DNA of 25,689 nt from Euryarchaeota archaeon UBA91 (GTDB lineage: Archaea; Thermoplasmatota; Poseidoniia; Poseidoniales; Poseidoniaceae), in NCBI GenBank assembly GCA_002499705.1, contig DAMU01000051.1, forward strand, positions 1,048 to 26,736, written 5' to 3'. The position numbers and the translations under genes are program-made. Shown here in pieces: positions 14,227 through 21,705 of this stretch (positions are counted from its first letter, which is position 1; every line of letters starts with the position of its first letter). Below the pieces are notes generated by a model. That model was not told the DNA's origin and ran no database searches. It saw nothing but the letters and a program-made list of their open reading frames with translations.

Positions 14227-14601
14227 ATGGAAGGAATGAACGTCGACCAATGGATGGCGCATGAAGCCCAAAACGAATGGGAAGTCATGATGAAGAAAAT
14301 TGCTGTCTTTCATGACAAACATAACTTTGAAGAAAACAATGGACACGATATGGGCTACAGAATTGCACTTACTGTCGAGGAACTTGGAGAGTTGGCAGCA
14401 GCCGTGACCAAGGGCAAACCACTTGCTGACTGTGCAGAAGAGATGGCGGACATCTTGCTGTTGTTAATGGGTCATTCCTTGGCAATGGAAATTGATTTGA
14501 AGGCTGCTTTTGAATCGAAATATGCCAAAATCATGCAACGTCCTTCTCGACAAGGTCGTCTCGGTTTGCGAGTCACTGAATACAATCCTGAAGATGAGTA
14601 A
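14227..14601 (+). CDS. MazG-like nucleotide pyrophosphohydrolase
   Basis: A 124-residue all-alpha NTP pyrophosphohydrolase that probably splits a (d)NTP to the monophosphate and pyrophosphate in the cytoplasm. The metal-binding pattern is clear: EELGEL at 51-56 (E51, E52, E55) and EEMADILLLL at 71-80 (E72, D75), the E-x2-E...E-x2-D layout of MazG/dUTPase-like enzymes. It has one MazG domain rather than the tandem pair of E. coli MazG. The substrate is unknown. Its tail-to-tail neighbours folA and thyA (dTMP synthesis) make a role in cleaning or balancing deoxynucleotides plausible. Start ATG 14227 fits the TATA element at 14199; ATG 14236 is possible. Its stop abuts the folA stop directly. 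Confidence 0.85.
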   Translation: MEGMNVDQWMAHEAQNEWEVMMKKIAVFHDKHNFEENNGHDMGYRIALTVEELGELAAAVTKGKPLADCAEEMADILLLLMGHSLAMEIDLKAAFESKYAKIMQRPSRQGRLGLRVTEYNPEDE

Positions 14602-15069
14602 TCATCGAATCCAGTGCTGGAAAATCATGTTATGCTCGTCACGAGGACCTGCATCAACAAAGCGTTCTCCAATCATGTGGAAACCCTCGCCCTCCATCGA
14701 AGGAGCAAAGGCGTCAGCGCCCTCAACGCTGGTATCGATGATGGTTTTGTGAATCTCTTTGGTATGTTCCAAGAACAATTGATAGATCTCTCCTCCTCCG
14801 ATAATCATCAATTCTTCTGATTCTCCAAGTTCAAGAATCTCCTCATAACTCAGAACCTCAACATCATCTCGCGGTGACCTGGAGAGCACAATGTGCCTGC
14901 GTCCTGGTAATTTTCCCGGCAAACTTTCCCATGTCTTTCGACCCATTACCATCGTTTTTGACATTGTAATACGTTTGAAGTGTTGCAAATCTGATGACTG
15001 ACGCCATGGAAGATCGCCATCTTTACCGATAGCACCGTTCAAGTCACATGCAAAAATCATGGTAAACAT
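14602..15069 (-). CDS. folA: Dihydrofolate reductase
   Basis: The enzyme reduces dihydrofolate to tetrahydrofolate with NADPH, recycling the folate oxidised by ThyA. The chromosomal-type DHFR fold is complete in ~155 residues: IFACDLNGAIGKDGDLPW (substrate and Met20-loop region), DLQHFKRITMSKTMVMGRKTWESL (cofactor site), PGRRHIVLSRS, and MIIGGGEIYQLFL (the GG turn near the nicotinamide). ATG 15069 is chosen because GAGGTG lies five bases upstream, overlapping the thyA stop; GTG 15072 and ATG 15060 are alternatives. The gene is nine bases downstream of thyA and is surely co-transcribed with it. It is bacterial in style; many archaea lack this enzyme. Confidence 0.95.
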   Translation of the reverse strand: MFTMIFACDLNGAIGKDGDLPWRQSSDLQHFKRITMSKTMVMGRKTWESLPGKLPGRRHIVLSRSPRDDVEVLSYEEILELGESEELMIIGGGEIYQLFLEHTKEIHKTIIDTSVEGADAFAPSMEGEGFHMIGERFVDAGPRDEHNMIFQHWIR

Positions 15070-15078
15070 CACTTCACC

Positions 15079-15873
15079 TCAAATTGCAATCGGGGCAGAA
15101 ATGTGCGGATGATGCTCATATCCCACGACTTCGATATCTTCGAAGGTAAACGAATCAATGGTTGTACACTCTGGATTCAATTTGAGTGTTGGCAAGGGCA
15201 GAGGGTCTCTGGAAATCTGTAATTTCGATTGCTCTAAGTGATTTGTGTACAAGTGCGCATCACCCAGAGTGTGAACAAATGTTCCAGGCTTGAGGTCGCA
15301 AATTTGGGCCATCATGTGAGTTAAAAGTGCATATGATGCAATGTTGAAAGGAACACCAAGAAAGACATCCGCACTTCTCTGATAAAGTTGACAATTGAGT
15401 TTTCCATTCGCAACGTGAAATTGGAAAAACGCATGGCATGGCATCAATGCCATTTCTTCCAATTCACCAACATTCCAAGCTGAAACAATAATTCGTCTGC
15501 TGTTCGGGTTATTCTTAATCATGTCAATCGCTTGTTCGACTTGGTCAATTATTCGGCCATCATTTGCTTCCCATTTGCGCCATTGTTTGCCATATACTGG
15601 TCCCAAGTCGCCGTTTTCATCAGCCCATTCGTTCCATATACGGACGCCGTTTTCTTGGAGATATTTGACGTTGGTATCACCTTTCAAAAACCAAAGTAAT
15701 TCGTGAACAATAGAGCGAAGGTGGAGTTTTTTGGTCGTGACCATTGGGAAGCCTTCAGAAAGGTCAAACCGCATCTGATGTCCGAACACAGAAAGTGTCC
15801 CAGTACCTGTTCTGTCACCCTTCTCTTCACCTTCGTCCAAGATACGCTGAATGAGTTCATGATAGCCTTTCAT
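15079..15873 (-). CDS. thyA: Thymidylate synthase (ThyA type)
   Basis: The enzyme makes dTMP from dUMP using methylene-tetrahydrofolate. The 264-residue form has the same length and register as E. coli ThyA: GDRTGTGTLSVFGHQMRFDL, HLRSIVHELLWFLKGDTN, WADENGDLGPVYGKQWR, SRRIIVSAWNVGEL, catalytic Cys in LMPCHAFFQF, LYQRSADVFLGVPFNIASYA, and the conserved PIAI C-terminus. One change is visible: QRSAD where E. coli has QRSCD. ATG 15873 is chosen from this match. The frame is open to a TTG at 15936 that overlaps the upstream stop, but the extra 21 residues look unlike the family. The high similarity to bacterial ThyA suggests an ancient transfer. It is third in the plsC - unknown - thyA - folA run. 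Confidence 0.97.
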   Translation of the reverse strand: MKGYHELIQRILDEGEEKGDRTGTGTLSVFGHQMRFDLSEGFPMVTTKKLHLRSIVHELLWFLKGDTNVKYLQENGVRIWNEWADENGDLGPVYGKQWRKWEANDGRIIDQVEQAIDMIKNNPNSRRIIVSAWNVGELEEMALMPCHAFFQFHVANGKLNCQLYQRSADVFLGVPFNIASYALLTHMMAQICDLKPGTFVHTLGDAHLYTNHLEQSKLQISRDPLPLPTLKLNPECTTIDSFTFEDIEVVGYEHHPHISAPIAI

Positions 15874-15932
15874 CGAGACACCGAATGCTTGTCGTAACCG
15901 ACAGCACTTGAGCATTCTTGAGAGGCTCGGTC

Positions 15933-16628
15933 TCAAAGCGTAATGAAAAGAGCATCACTCGCATCACTTGGTTCTGAGAGGTATTTTTCTCTCTCTTCAC
16001 GGGTGAAGTTTTGGAGCAATGGCACGAGCGTATCCTTTACCTTTTCAAGATCCCAACAGCGACAAACATACCACCTACGCGCCATTTCAGCAAGTGTTGA
16101 AATCGCTTCATGAACGAGACCAAGTTCATTCATTTCCATCATTGCATGAAGTTCGTCATAGTCTGAAGGGAGAAGTTCTGAGCAGTCTTCATACACTTTG
16201 TTTGTAGTCTGATGGGCTTTCTGAGCCAAGGTTCCTGGCGTTGCATGAATTGGCCAACCAGCGACTCCGAGAAGAACCAGCGAGACAATCGAATCTGTTG
16301 ATGGTGTTTGTATTCCCTTTGGATCTCGAAGGACGCAGATGGGTAATTTATCCATATACACGGTAAGGTGAGGGTCATCATCGTTTAGTCGTCGCTGAAT
16401 GCATCGAAATATGTCTATTGCAACTGATGGACCATCGTCATTTGAAATAAGAAACGGTCGATCACTACCGTATTTGATGCTCCATACCGGTGTGGCGTTG
16501 ACAATCGAACAGAGTAGTTCCATACCCCGCAACTCGGCTGCCAATTTCCGAGGGCTAAAGTAATCGTCTAACTCCAGTTCCCCAAGTGATGTCTCTATAC
16601 GCTCCACGTAGGGTTGAGCATTCGACAT
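15933..16628 (-). CDS. Hypothetical protein in the plsC-thyA-folA operon
   Basis: A 231-residue soluble protein that I do not recognise. It has no membrane segment or signal peptide. The N-terminal half mixes strands and helices (FSPRKLAAELRGMELLCSIVN, WSIKYGSDRPFLISNDDGPS, VAIDIFRCIQRRLNDDDPHL). The C-terminal half is helical (LHAMMEMNELGLVHEAISTLAEM shown in part, then EEREKYLSEPSDASDALFITL). Cysteines are scattered without a metal motif. ATG 16628 lies only eight bases after the plsC stop, and its own stop overlaps the possible TTG start of thyA, so co-transcription is near certain. Confidence 0.65.
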   Translation of the reverse strand: MSNAQPYVERIETSLGELELDDYFSPRKLAAELRGMELLCSIVNATPVWSIKYGSDRPFLISNDDGPSVAIDIFRCIQRRLNDDDPHLTVYMDKLPICVLRDPKGIQTPSTDSIVSLVLLGVAGWPIHATPGTLAQKAHQTTNKVYEDCSELLPSDYDELHAMMEMNELGLVHEAISTLAEMARRWYVCRCWDLEKVKDTLVPLLQNFTREEREKYLSEPSDASDALFITL

Positions 16629-16636
16629 TACTTCAA

Positions 16637-17470
16637 CTATGGAGCGCCCAGAGCAGAAATGCTCCCCATTAATTGGTCAGTGAATTTTCTATAGAGTGAA
16701 GAGAGGAATGAGCGAACTTCGTGTTCTTCTTGAGTTGAGAGTTCGATCAGTTGTTCAGCCTTCATGTTTCCTCCGTTTTCATTTTCAAGCCATTGCAACC
16801 ACGTAATACCTTTTCCGGCAGAGAGTGTAATTGACCGCCAAAGACGAGGAACTTTGTGATCTTGTGGCATCATCATATTTCGAGTTCCCATAAGCGCGAT
16901 TGGAACGACAACCGAATCGGGATAGGATGCTGCAAGTCGTGCAACTCCAGTTTTTCCAGGTAAGAGATACGGCGCTTCGGTGCGTTTGGAACGTGTACCT
17001 TCCGGAAAGATACCTAGCGCTTGGCCTGAACTGAGTACATCGGCAGCACTTGACAAAGCTCCTTGTCCACCGATGTCTCGTTTGGTCTCGATTTGACCGG
17101 TGGCTCGCATCGCAAAAGCCATGGCTCCGTTTTTGAAGTGCCCGTCCTTTGCCAAGTAGTGAGTCGTTCTTCGAGCAGATGCGATGACGAAAATTGGGTC
17201 GACATGTGAAAGGTGATTGGCGGCAAGAATGACCGAGCCTTTTCTGGGAATGTTGTGAAGTCCGTGCATTTTAGCATTGAGTGCAGGTCTCAAAAGCGGA
17301 GATAAAAACATTCGAAGGAAACTGTAACTCGGAGTTTTAGGCAGAGGTTGGCCAGTTGTTGGAATCAACCAATGTTTTTCGAGGGTTTGCCATGCTTCAA
17401 CAAGTGATACACCCTCTGTCATAACAAAATCCAAGTCCGTTTTCGTTTTGACTGTTGTCCTTCTTTTCAT
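16637..17470 (-). CDS. plsC: 1-acyl-sn-glycerol-3-phosphate acyltransferase (PlsC family)
   Basis: This acyltransferase family adds a fatty acyl chain to lysophosphatidate or a related acceptor at the membrane. Motif I is NHLSHVD (H-x4-D), at about residues 86-92. Motif III is FPEGTRSK around 156-163, preceded by QIETKRD, and VVPIALMGTR supplies the later motif. The ~60-residue N-terminal leader before GLHNIPRKGSVILAANH is longer than minimal PlsC. Archaeal membranes are classically ether-linked isoprenoids, so an acyltransferase of this kind is unusual, although such genes have been noted in Marine Group II genomes. The start is ATG 17470, with GTG 17473 just before it. It heads a four-gene run ending in folA. 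Confidence 0.88.
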   Translation of the reverse strand: MKRRTTVKTKTDLDFVMTEGVSLVEAWQTLEKHWLIPTTGQPLPKTPSYSFLRMFLSPLLRPALNAKMHGLHNIPRKGSVILAANHLSHVDPIFVIASARRTTHYLAKDGHFKNGAMAFAMRATGQIETKRDIGGQGALSSAADVLSSGQALGIFPEGTRSKRTEAPYLLPGKTGVARLAASYPDSVVVPIALMGTRNMMMPQDHKVPRLWRSITLSAGKGITWLQWLENENGGNMKAEQLIELSTQEEHEVRSFLSSLYRKFTDQLMGSISALGAP

Positions 17471-17555
17471 CACTGAGTACTCATTTTCCTACCCCGTTTC
17501 TCAACCCTAAGGGATGCGTCCAAAGTATCAAGACACTCCGCATCGACCAAGCACC

Positions 17556-18839
17556 ATGGCTCCAACACGAAACGGTGTATTTGTGCAGAGTCTCACCCTC
17601 TCGATTCTCCTCTGTTTACTCTCCTCAACGTTCAGTCCGGTCGCTGCCGCCGATATTTCCTGGGAAGAAGACGGTTGGTTACGAACTGCTCTGGCACAAG
17701 AACGCCTTGATTCCGGTGATGAATTTGGCTGTTATGGCATGCCTAACATAGCGTGGAGTGCAGATCCAGGTGCTGTGGCTCTTGAATGTCAGCAATACAT
17801 TTCTGAGCGAGTTATCGCCAGCCAATGGGGTGAGAACCCAATCTCAACTTTTACCCCTTCCGGACTGACAATGCGTCAGCATACTACGATTGCTGGTCAG
17901 GGATTTATGGTTCACGGTGATCAAAACGGCTTGTCGACTACTGCTTGGCACAATGCTACCGACGCTCCAATGGATGATTGGGACTGGTATAATCTCGGAC
18001 GAAGAGGTGGAAGCTTAGAGCAAATCATTGGTTCAAAAGAGGAGGTTCAGACTGCTGTAGAAGAGGGTGGACTTGTCAACCTCTATTGGGTTGGTCGTAT
18101 GAATGATGCAACCATTCGTCACGACCGTGATATTACGGCTTACCTCAACGATGAGGCTCAGGCTTGGATGACAACATGGGGCGAGGCTTGGTCCTACTGG
18201 ACGGTGCATGACTGTCATCAAACCGCATATTCAAGCGAGATGGTCAATGGCCAAACGATTATTCAATTTGAATCTCTCATTACAGAAGAATGTTCTGCAG
18301 TTACTCCACTTGCTTGGAATGTCCCGGTGACCTATATTCTTGATGTTGGTGGAATGGAGGTTGCTGAAGTTCGAGATTCTCATTCGGACTTGACTGATTT
18401 AACTGGAGTGAAAAAAACTGCTGAAGGTTACACTCAAAACGGAACTCAACACCTTCACCTCTCGGTGATAAGGGGACATAACGTCACTATTGTTGTTAAC
18501 GGAACCGTTGATTTCGATGTTCTTGGACGTTCTCAATTCTGGAATAACTATTCTGCGGCTGTTACCATTGCTGCTCATGACACAACTGATTTATTCAAAT
18601 GGTCGAAGCGATTTGGAGAGGAGGCTCATCTCAAATTTACTTGGCTTGTACAACCTCGTGATGGTTTGGGAGAATCTGGCTGGCTCGCAGTCTTAGCAAT
18701 TGTCGTGGCTGTTTCGACGATTTCGGGAATGATGTATATCCTCAAGAAAGAAGGATTGGGACCTTTCGCCGAAAAATATTCTCACCACCTCCCCGAGATT
18801 ACTCAAGAGTCGTCTGAATCGAACTTTGAAGCCGAATGA
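17556..18839 (+). CDS. Secreted, C-terminally anchored protein of unknown function
   Basis: A 427-residue surface protein. A signal peptide (NGVFVQSLTLSILLCLLSST, cleavage likely after SPVAAA) leads to a ~345-residue ectodomain rich in Trp and Tyr with four cysteines, enough for two disulfides. It carries several N-x-S/T sequons (NAT, NGT twice, NVT, NYS). The later part is beta-like (HLHLSVIRGHNVTIVVNGTVDFDV), resembling an Ig-like or CARDB-type domain. One membrane helix (WLAVLAIVVAVSTISGMMYI) and a 30-residue cytoplasmic tail end the protein. No enzyme motif is recognised. ATG 17556 gives a normal signal peptide; ATG 17514 would add 14 residues (MRPKYQDTPHRPST) and leave only 43 bases to the divergent plsC start. 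Confidence 0.7.
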   Translation: MAPTRNGVFVQSLTLSILLCLLSSTFSPVAAADISWEEDGWLRTALAQERLDSGDEFGCYGMPNIAWSADPGAVALECQQYISERVIASQWGENPISTFTPSGLTMRQHTTIAGQGFMVHGDQNGLSTTAWHNATDAPMDDWDWYNLGRRGGSLEQIIGSKEEVQTAVEEGGLVNLYWVGRMNDATIRHDRDITAYLNDEAQAWMTTWGEAWSYWTVHDCHQTAYSSEMVNGQTIIQFESLITEECSAVTPLAWNVPVTYILDVGGMEVAEVRDSHSDLTDLTGVKKTAEGYTQNGTQHLHLSVIRGHNVTIVVNGTVDFDVLGRSQFWNNYSAAVTIAAHDTTDLFKWSKRFGEEAHLKFTWLVQPRDGLGESGWLAVLAIVVAVSTISGMMYILKKEGLGPFAEKYSHHLPEITQESSESNFEAE

Positions 18840-18892
18840 GGGCGAAGCCTTGATGCCTTGAGGTTGTCACCGAGGGGTTGGAGGATAGTGAT

Positions 18893-20278
18893 ATGGGCGG
18901 CGAAGATGTAGTCATCGACCCTTGGGGAAGTGCCCAATCAACCGATTATTCTCGGATTATTGAGCAATTTGGCCTCTCATCAATGGATGATGTTCGCCTT
19001 CCTTCGCCATCTCGCCTCCACCGCCGTGGCATTGTCTTTGCACACCGTGATTTAGGACAAGTGCTCGATGCGCAACGTCAAGGCGATTCTTTTGGAGTTC
19101 TCACGGGACTCATGCCAAGTGGTCAAATGCACATGGGGCATTCAATGGTTATTGACCAAGTAAAATGGTTCCAAGAACTTGGAGGTGATGTCACCATCGC
19201 AGTTGCCGATTTGGAAAGTCAAGCTACCCGTGGAGTTTCGCTTGAAAAAGGTAGAAAAGTGGCTCTCGAAGAGTATATCGCTCACTATGCAGCATTAGGA
19301 ATTGATCCTGAAAAGACCAATGTTTACTTTCAATCCTCTCGACCTGTTGTTCAACGTCTTGGTTTTCAACTTGGAAAACGTACAAACCTGAACGAATTCG
19401 AAGCTATCTATGGTTTCAGTGGTGAGACAAACCTCGCTCACGTTCAGGCACCTTTGGTCCAGGTGGGAGATATTCTCCACCCTCAAACCGAAGAATATGG
19501 CGGTCTCAGACCGATTGTTGTACCCGTGGGTGTAGATCAAGACCCCCACCTTCGACTTACACGTGGCCTCGCATCCAAGACGAATTGGTTTAATGTCAAT
19601 GATGGGAAATCGTCTGGAGTTGTCATCGGCCTTTCTGTCCAAGATGACAATGCCGAAGTGCTTGGCCAGTTGCCCAATGGACGCCTCGATAAAGACCGTT
19701 TGAAGACTGTTTTTAGCGGAATAGTTTCGTCTCTTGAGCATCTTGGATTCTCTGACATCCAATCCAACCCGAAGCAAGGCACTGTTCTTGTCCCAAGTGC
19801 AACTTCCAAAGACAAATCAAGAATCCGAATGAAACTTCTTGAGTATGAACGTTCATTGGGTGGAATGGGCTTGCTCGCACCTTCATCGACGTATCACCAT
19901 TTTGCAGTCGGTCTAACTGGTGAGAAGATGAGCAGCAGTAAACCGAAAACAACGCTGTTTTTGCGAGATGATTTAGCCACTGTGGAAAAGAAAATCAAGC
20001 GTGCCTTCTCCGGTGGGCAAGCTACTGTTGAAGAACATCGACGTTTGGGTGGTAATCCTGACATTGATGTCGCTTATCGCTACATGATGTATTTCTTTGA
20101 AGATGATGATACTTATCTGGAAAGCATCAATGCTGATTATCGTGCAGGAAAAATTCTCGCTGGTGAAATGAAGCAATTATGCATCGATAGAGCGACAGCA
20201 TGGCTCGGAAATTTACATGAGATGCGAGACCAAACCGCCCATTTAGTTCACGATTTCCTCGCAACAGACGCCCGTTAA
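18893..20278 (+). CDS. trpS: Tryptophanyl-tRNA synthetase with a large insertion before KMSSS
   Basis: The enzyme charges tRNA-Trp. The class I signatures are PSGQMHMGH (HIGH motif) and GEKMSSSKP, with GVDQDPHLRLTR and STYHHFAVGLTG as in archaeal/eukaryotic TrpRS. The N-terminal WGSAQSTDYSRIIEQFG also matches that branch. Between DPHLRLTRGLA and APSSTYHHF there are about 100 residues. Part of that span is normal, but the stretch around NVNDGKSSGVVIGLSVQDD to GTVLVPSATSKDKSRIRMKL does not resemble TrpRS as I know it. ATG 18893 is chosen because GGAGGA (18880-18885) lies seven bases upstream; TTG 18878 would add five residues. The stop overlaps that of the convergent ZPR1-like gene. Confidence 0.95.
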   Translation: MGGEDVVIDPWGSAQSTDYSRIIEQFGLSSMDDVRLPSPSRLHRRGIVFAHRDLGQVLDAQRQGDSFGVLTGLMPSGQMHMGHSMVIDQVKWFQELGGDVTIAVADLESQATRGVSLEKGRKVALEEYIAHYAALGIDPEKTNVYFQSSRPVVQRLGFQLGKRTNLNEFEAIYGFSGETNLAHVQAPLVQVGDILHPQTEEYGGLRPIVVPVGVDQDPHLRLTRGLASKTNWFNVNDGKSSGVVIGLSVQDDNAEVLGQLPNGRLDKDRLKTVFSGIVSSLEHLGFSDIQSNPKQGTVLVPSATSKDKSRIRMKLLEYERSLGGMGLLAPSSTYHHFAVGLTGEKMSSSKPKTTLFLRDDLATVEKKIKRAFSGGQATVEEHRRLGGNPDIDVAYRYMMYFFEDDDTYLESINADYRAGKILAGEMKQLCIDRATAWLGNLHEMRDQTAHLVHDFLATDAR

Positions 20279-20901
20279 TTATCGACATCATCTGAGGAAA
20301 AGACCGCAGGGTCAGGACCTATTGGCAACTCGGCAAGTTCCTCTTCGGTTAATTCACGCTCGACTGCGTCCGGGTCAAGAATCATCGAATGGCCATTTGG
20401 GTCTAAGAATTCAACTGTGAACACGCTTTGTTCACCTGCTTGTGCGATTGAAGTGAGTAAAGAATCCAGAGTAATCAACGCATTGGCATTTTCTTCACTC
20501 TCTCCGGATTCTGTTGCTATGTCACGCTCGACATCTCGGCGAACCATGTTAATGATGTCGACAAAACGATTCAAAACACCTTCGATATTGCTCACATAGC
20601 CAGTCGAGTTTGTCCCCGGCATGACTTCTAAATCCAGTTCGGGAATGCGCACTGTACAGGAAGATGAGCGTACAACTCTTGATCGTAGTTTTTCACTGTC
20701 ATCCATCACAAGCGCCCATGCACCTGCTTTCTTCCCTTCTGCAGGAATAAAGTCCGTCTGACGCCAACCGCAGCTGTGGCATAATACGGTGACTTGGGTG
20801 TGTTCTCCGAAGTAAGGTATCTCATCGACATTCGCCACCATTCTGAGGTGCCCTTCTTCTGAACAAATCGGGCACGGTATGTTTACCGGCTGCTCTTGCA
20901 T
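20275..20901 (-). CDS. ZPR1-type zinc-finger protein
   Basis: A 208-residue cytoplasmic protein with a single ZPR1 module. The zinc finger is CPIC...CHSC, with the CxxC pairs about 27 residues apart and the family phrase IPYFGEHTQVTVLCHSCGWRQ split over it. It is followed by SSSCTVRIPELDLEVMPGTNS and the VSNIEGVLNRF segment characteristic of ZPR1. Eukaryotic ZPR1 binds and helps fold translation factor eEF1A and has two such modules; archaeal forms have one. An equivalent archaeal role is an inference. The tail is acidic. ATG 20901 overlaps the stop codon of the upstream sepF-like gene (TGATG), implying translational coupling. Confidence 0.85.
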   Translation of the reverse strand: MQEQPVNIPCPICSEEGHLRMVANVDEIPYFGEHTQVTVLCHSCGWRQTDFIPAEGKKAGAWALVMDDSEKLRSRVVRSSSCTVRIPELDLEVMPGTNSTGYVSNIEGVLNRFVDIINMVRRDVERDIATESGESEENANALITLDSLLTSIAQAGEQSVFTVEFLDPNGHSMILDPDAVERELTEEELAELPIGPDPAVFSSDDVDN

Positions 20902-21554
20902 CACATCGGCCGCCTTCCAAGTTCCTTCGCGTCAACGGCAAAAGCTTCCATTTCTACTCCACGAACGCCTCGGCATCCGGGTGGTAACAGCATCAAGCGG
21001 GTCTCAGTCATTTGAATAATCTGACCGCCCAAATCAGTGTCGATAAAAGAATTAAGTTGTGCTAAAGCAGCATTAAATTCGACTGTTTTTTTCATGAGGC
21101 GGCTCATTTCTACGATGACTGCGTGGTCGTCGGCAACCCAGTCCATCAACTGGCTGCACCCAGTAATATCATTCAAAACGGCTCGATGCAAGACCATGCC
21201 ACTCTCAGTTGTGAGTATTGGGGGATTTGGATACAGTTCTCCTAAGTCATGGTAAAGAACATCGGTAGATGAAGTGATTTGTGGCTTTGATTGCTCCATA
21301 CTCGGCATAGAAAAAGTTTGAAGCGGATTCACTTCATCTTTCTCCTCCAATTCAGAATCCTTTTCCAATTCAGCATTTCTAATTTTTTCATCCGCTCGTG
21401 CCAGTGCATCCAAGTCAGGCATCGACGGTATAACCGGCTTTGGTGGCGTTGATTTTGGTTCGCTCGGTGCGCTGGTGAAGGCATCGAGCGAAGACTGTGC
21501 TTCGTCTCGTTTTCCTTTCTTCCCTCTGCGCATGGCACTGGTGGGGCGGAACAC
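20901..21554 (-). CDS. sepF: SepF-like cell division protein (archaeal)
   Basis: A 217-residue protein whose C-terminal domain (~120-195) has the SepF/DUF552 pattern: LNDITGCSQLMDWVADDHAVIVEMSRL, then a helix, then FIDTDLGGQIIQMTETRLMLLPPG. The closing GGxI...LLPP strand is typical. Archaeal SepF anchors FtsZ to the membrane at the division site. The N-terminal ~95 residues are low-complexity, Pro/Ser/Glu-rich and start very basic (MRRGKKGKRDE). I do not see the usual hydrophobic amphipathic membrane-targeting helix. GTG 21554 is preferred since a GTTTAAC TATA-like element (21581-21587) lies ~30 bases upstream; ATG 21533 is possible. It is divergent from the proteasome gene and overlaps the ZPR1 gene. 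Confidence 0.68.
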   Translation of the reverse strand: MFRPTSAMRRGKKGKRDEAQSSLDAFTSAPSEPKSTPPKPVIPSMPDLDALARADEKIRNAELEKDSELEEKDEVNPLQTFSMPSMEQSKPQITSSTDVLYHDLGELYPNPPILTTESGMVLHRAVLNDITGCSQLMDWVADDHAVIVEMSRLMKKTVEFNAALAQLNSFIDTDLGGQIIQMTETRLMLLPPGCRGVRGVEMEAFAVDAKELGRRPM

Positions 21555-21705
21555 CTCAAGAAGACTCGCATCAAACTCGAGTTAAACACGTCATTTACGA
21601 TGGCTGGTATTGTTTGCCGAAAGACTCGTTGGGTTGATAAGGGTAGATGCGTACCGTAATTTTGCGCCTCAAGGTTCAAAAGGTGTCGACTGAAAGAAGG
21701 GATTG

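Noticed and set aside
15874..15936. N-terminal extension of ThyA from TTG 15936
   Set aside because: ATG 15873 gives the same length and register as E. coli ThyA, and the added 21 residues have no family match. The overlap with the upstream stop is noted but not convincing.
21555..21705. Possible RNA gene in the 150-base sepF-psmB gap
   Set aside because: No cloverleaf, box C/D pair or strong hairpin was seen; it is explained as a divergent promoter region with TATA-like elements.
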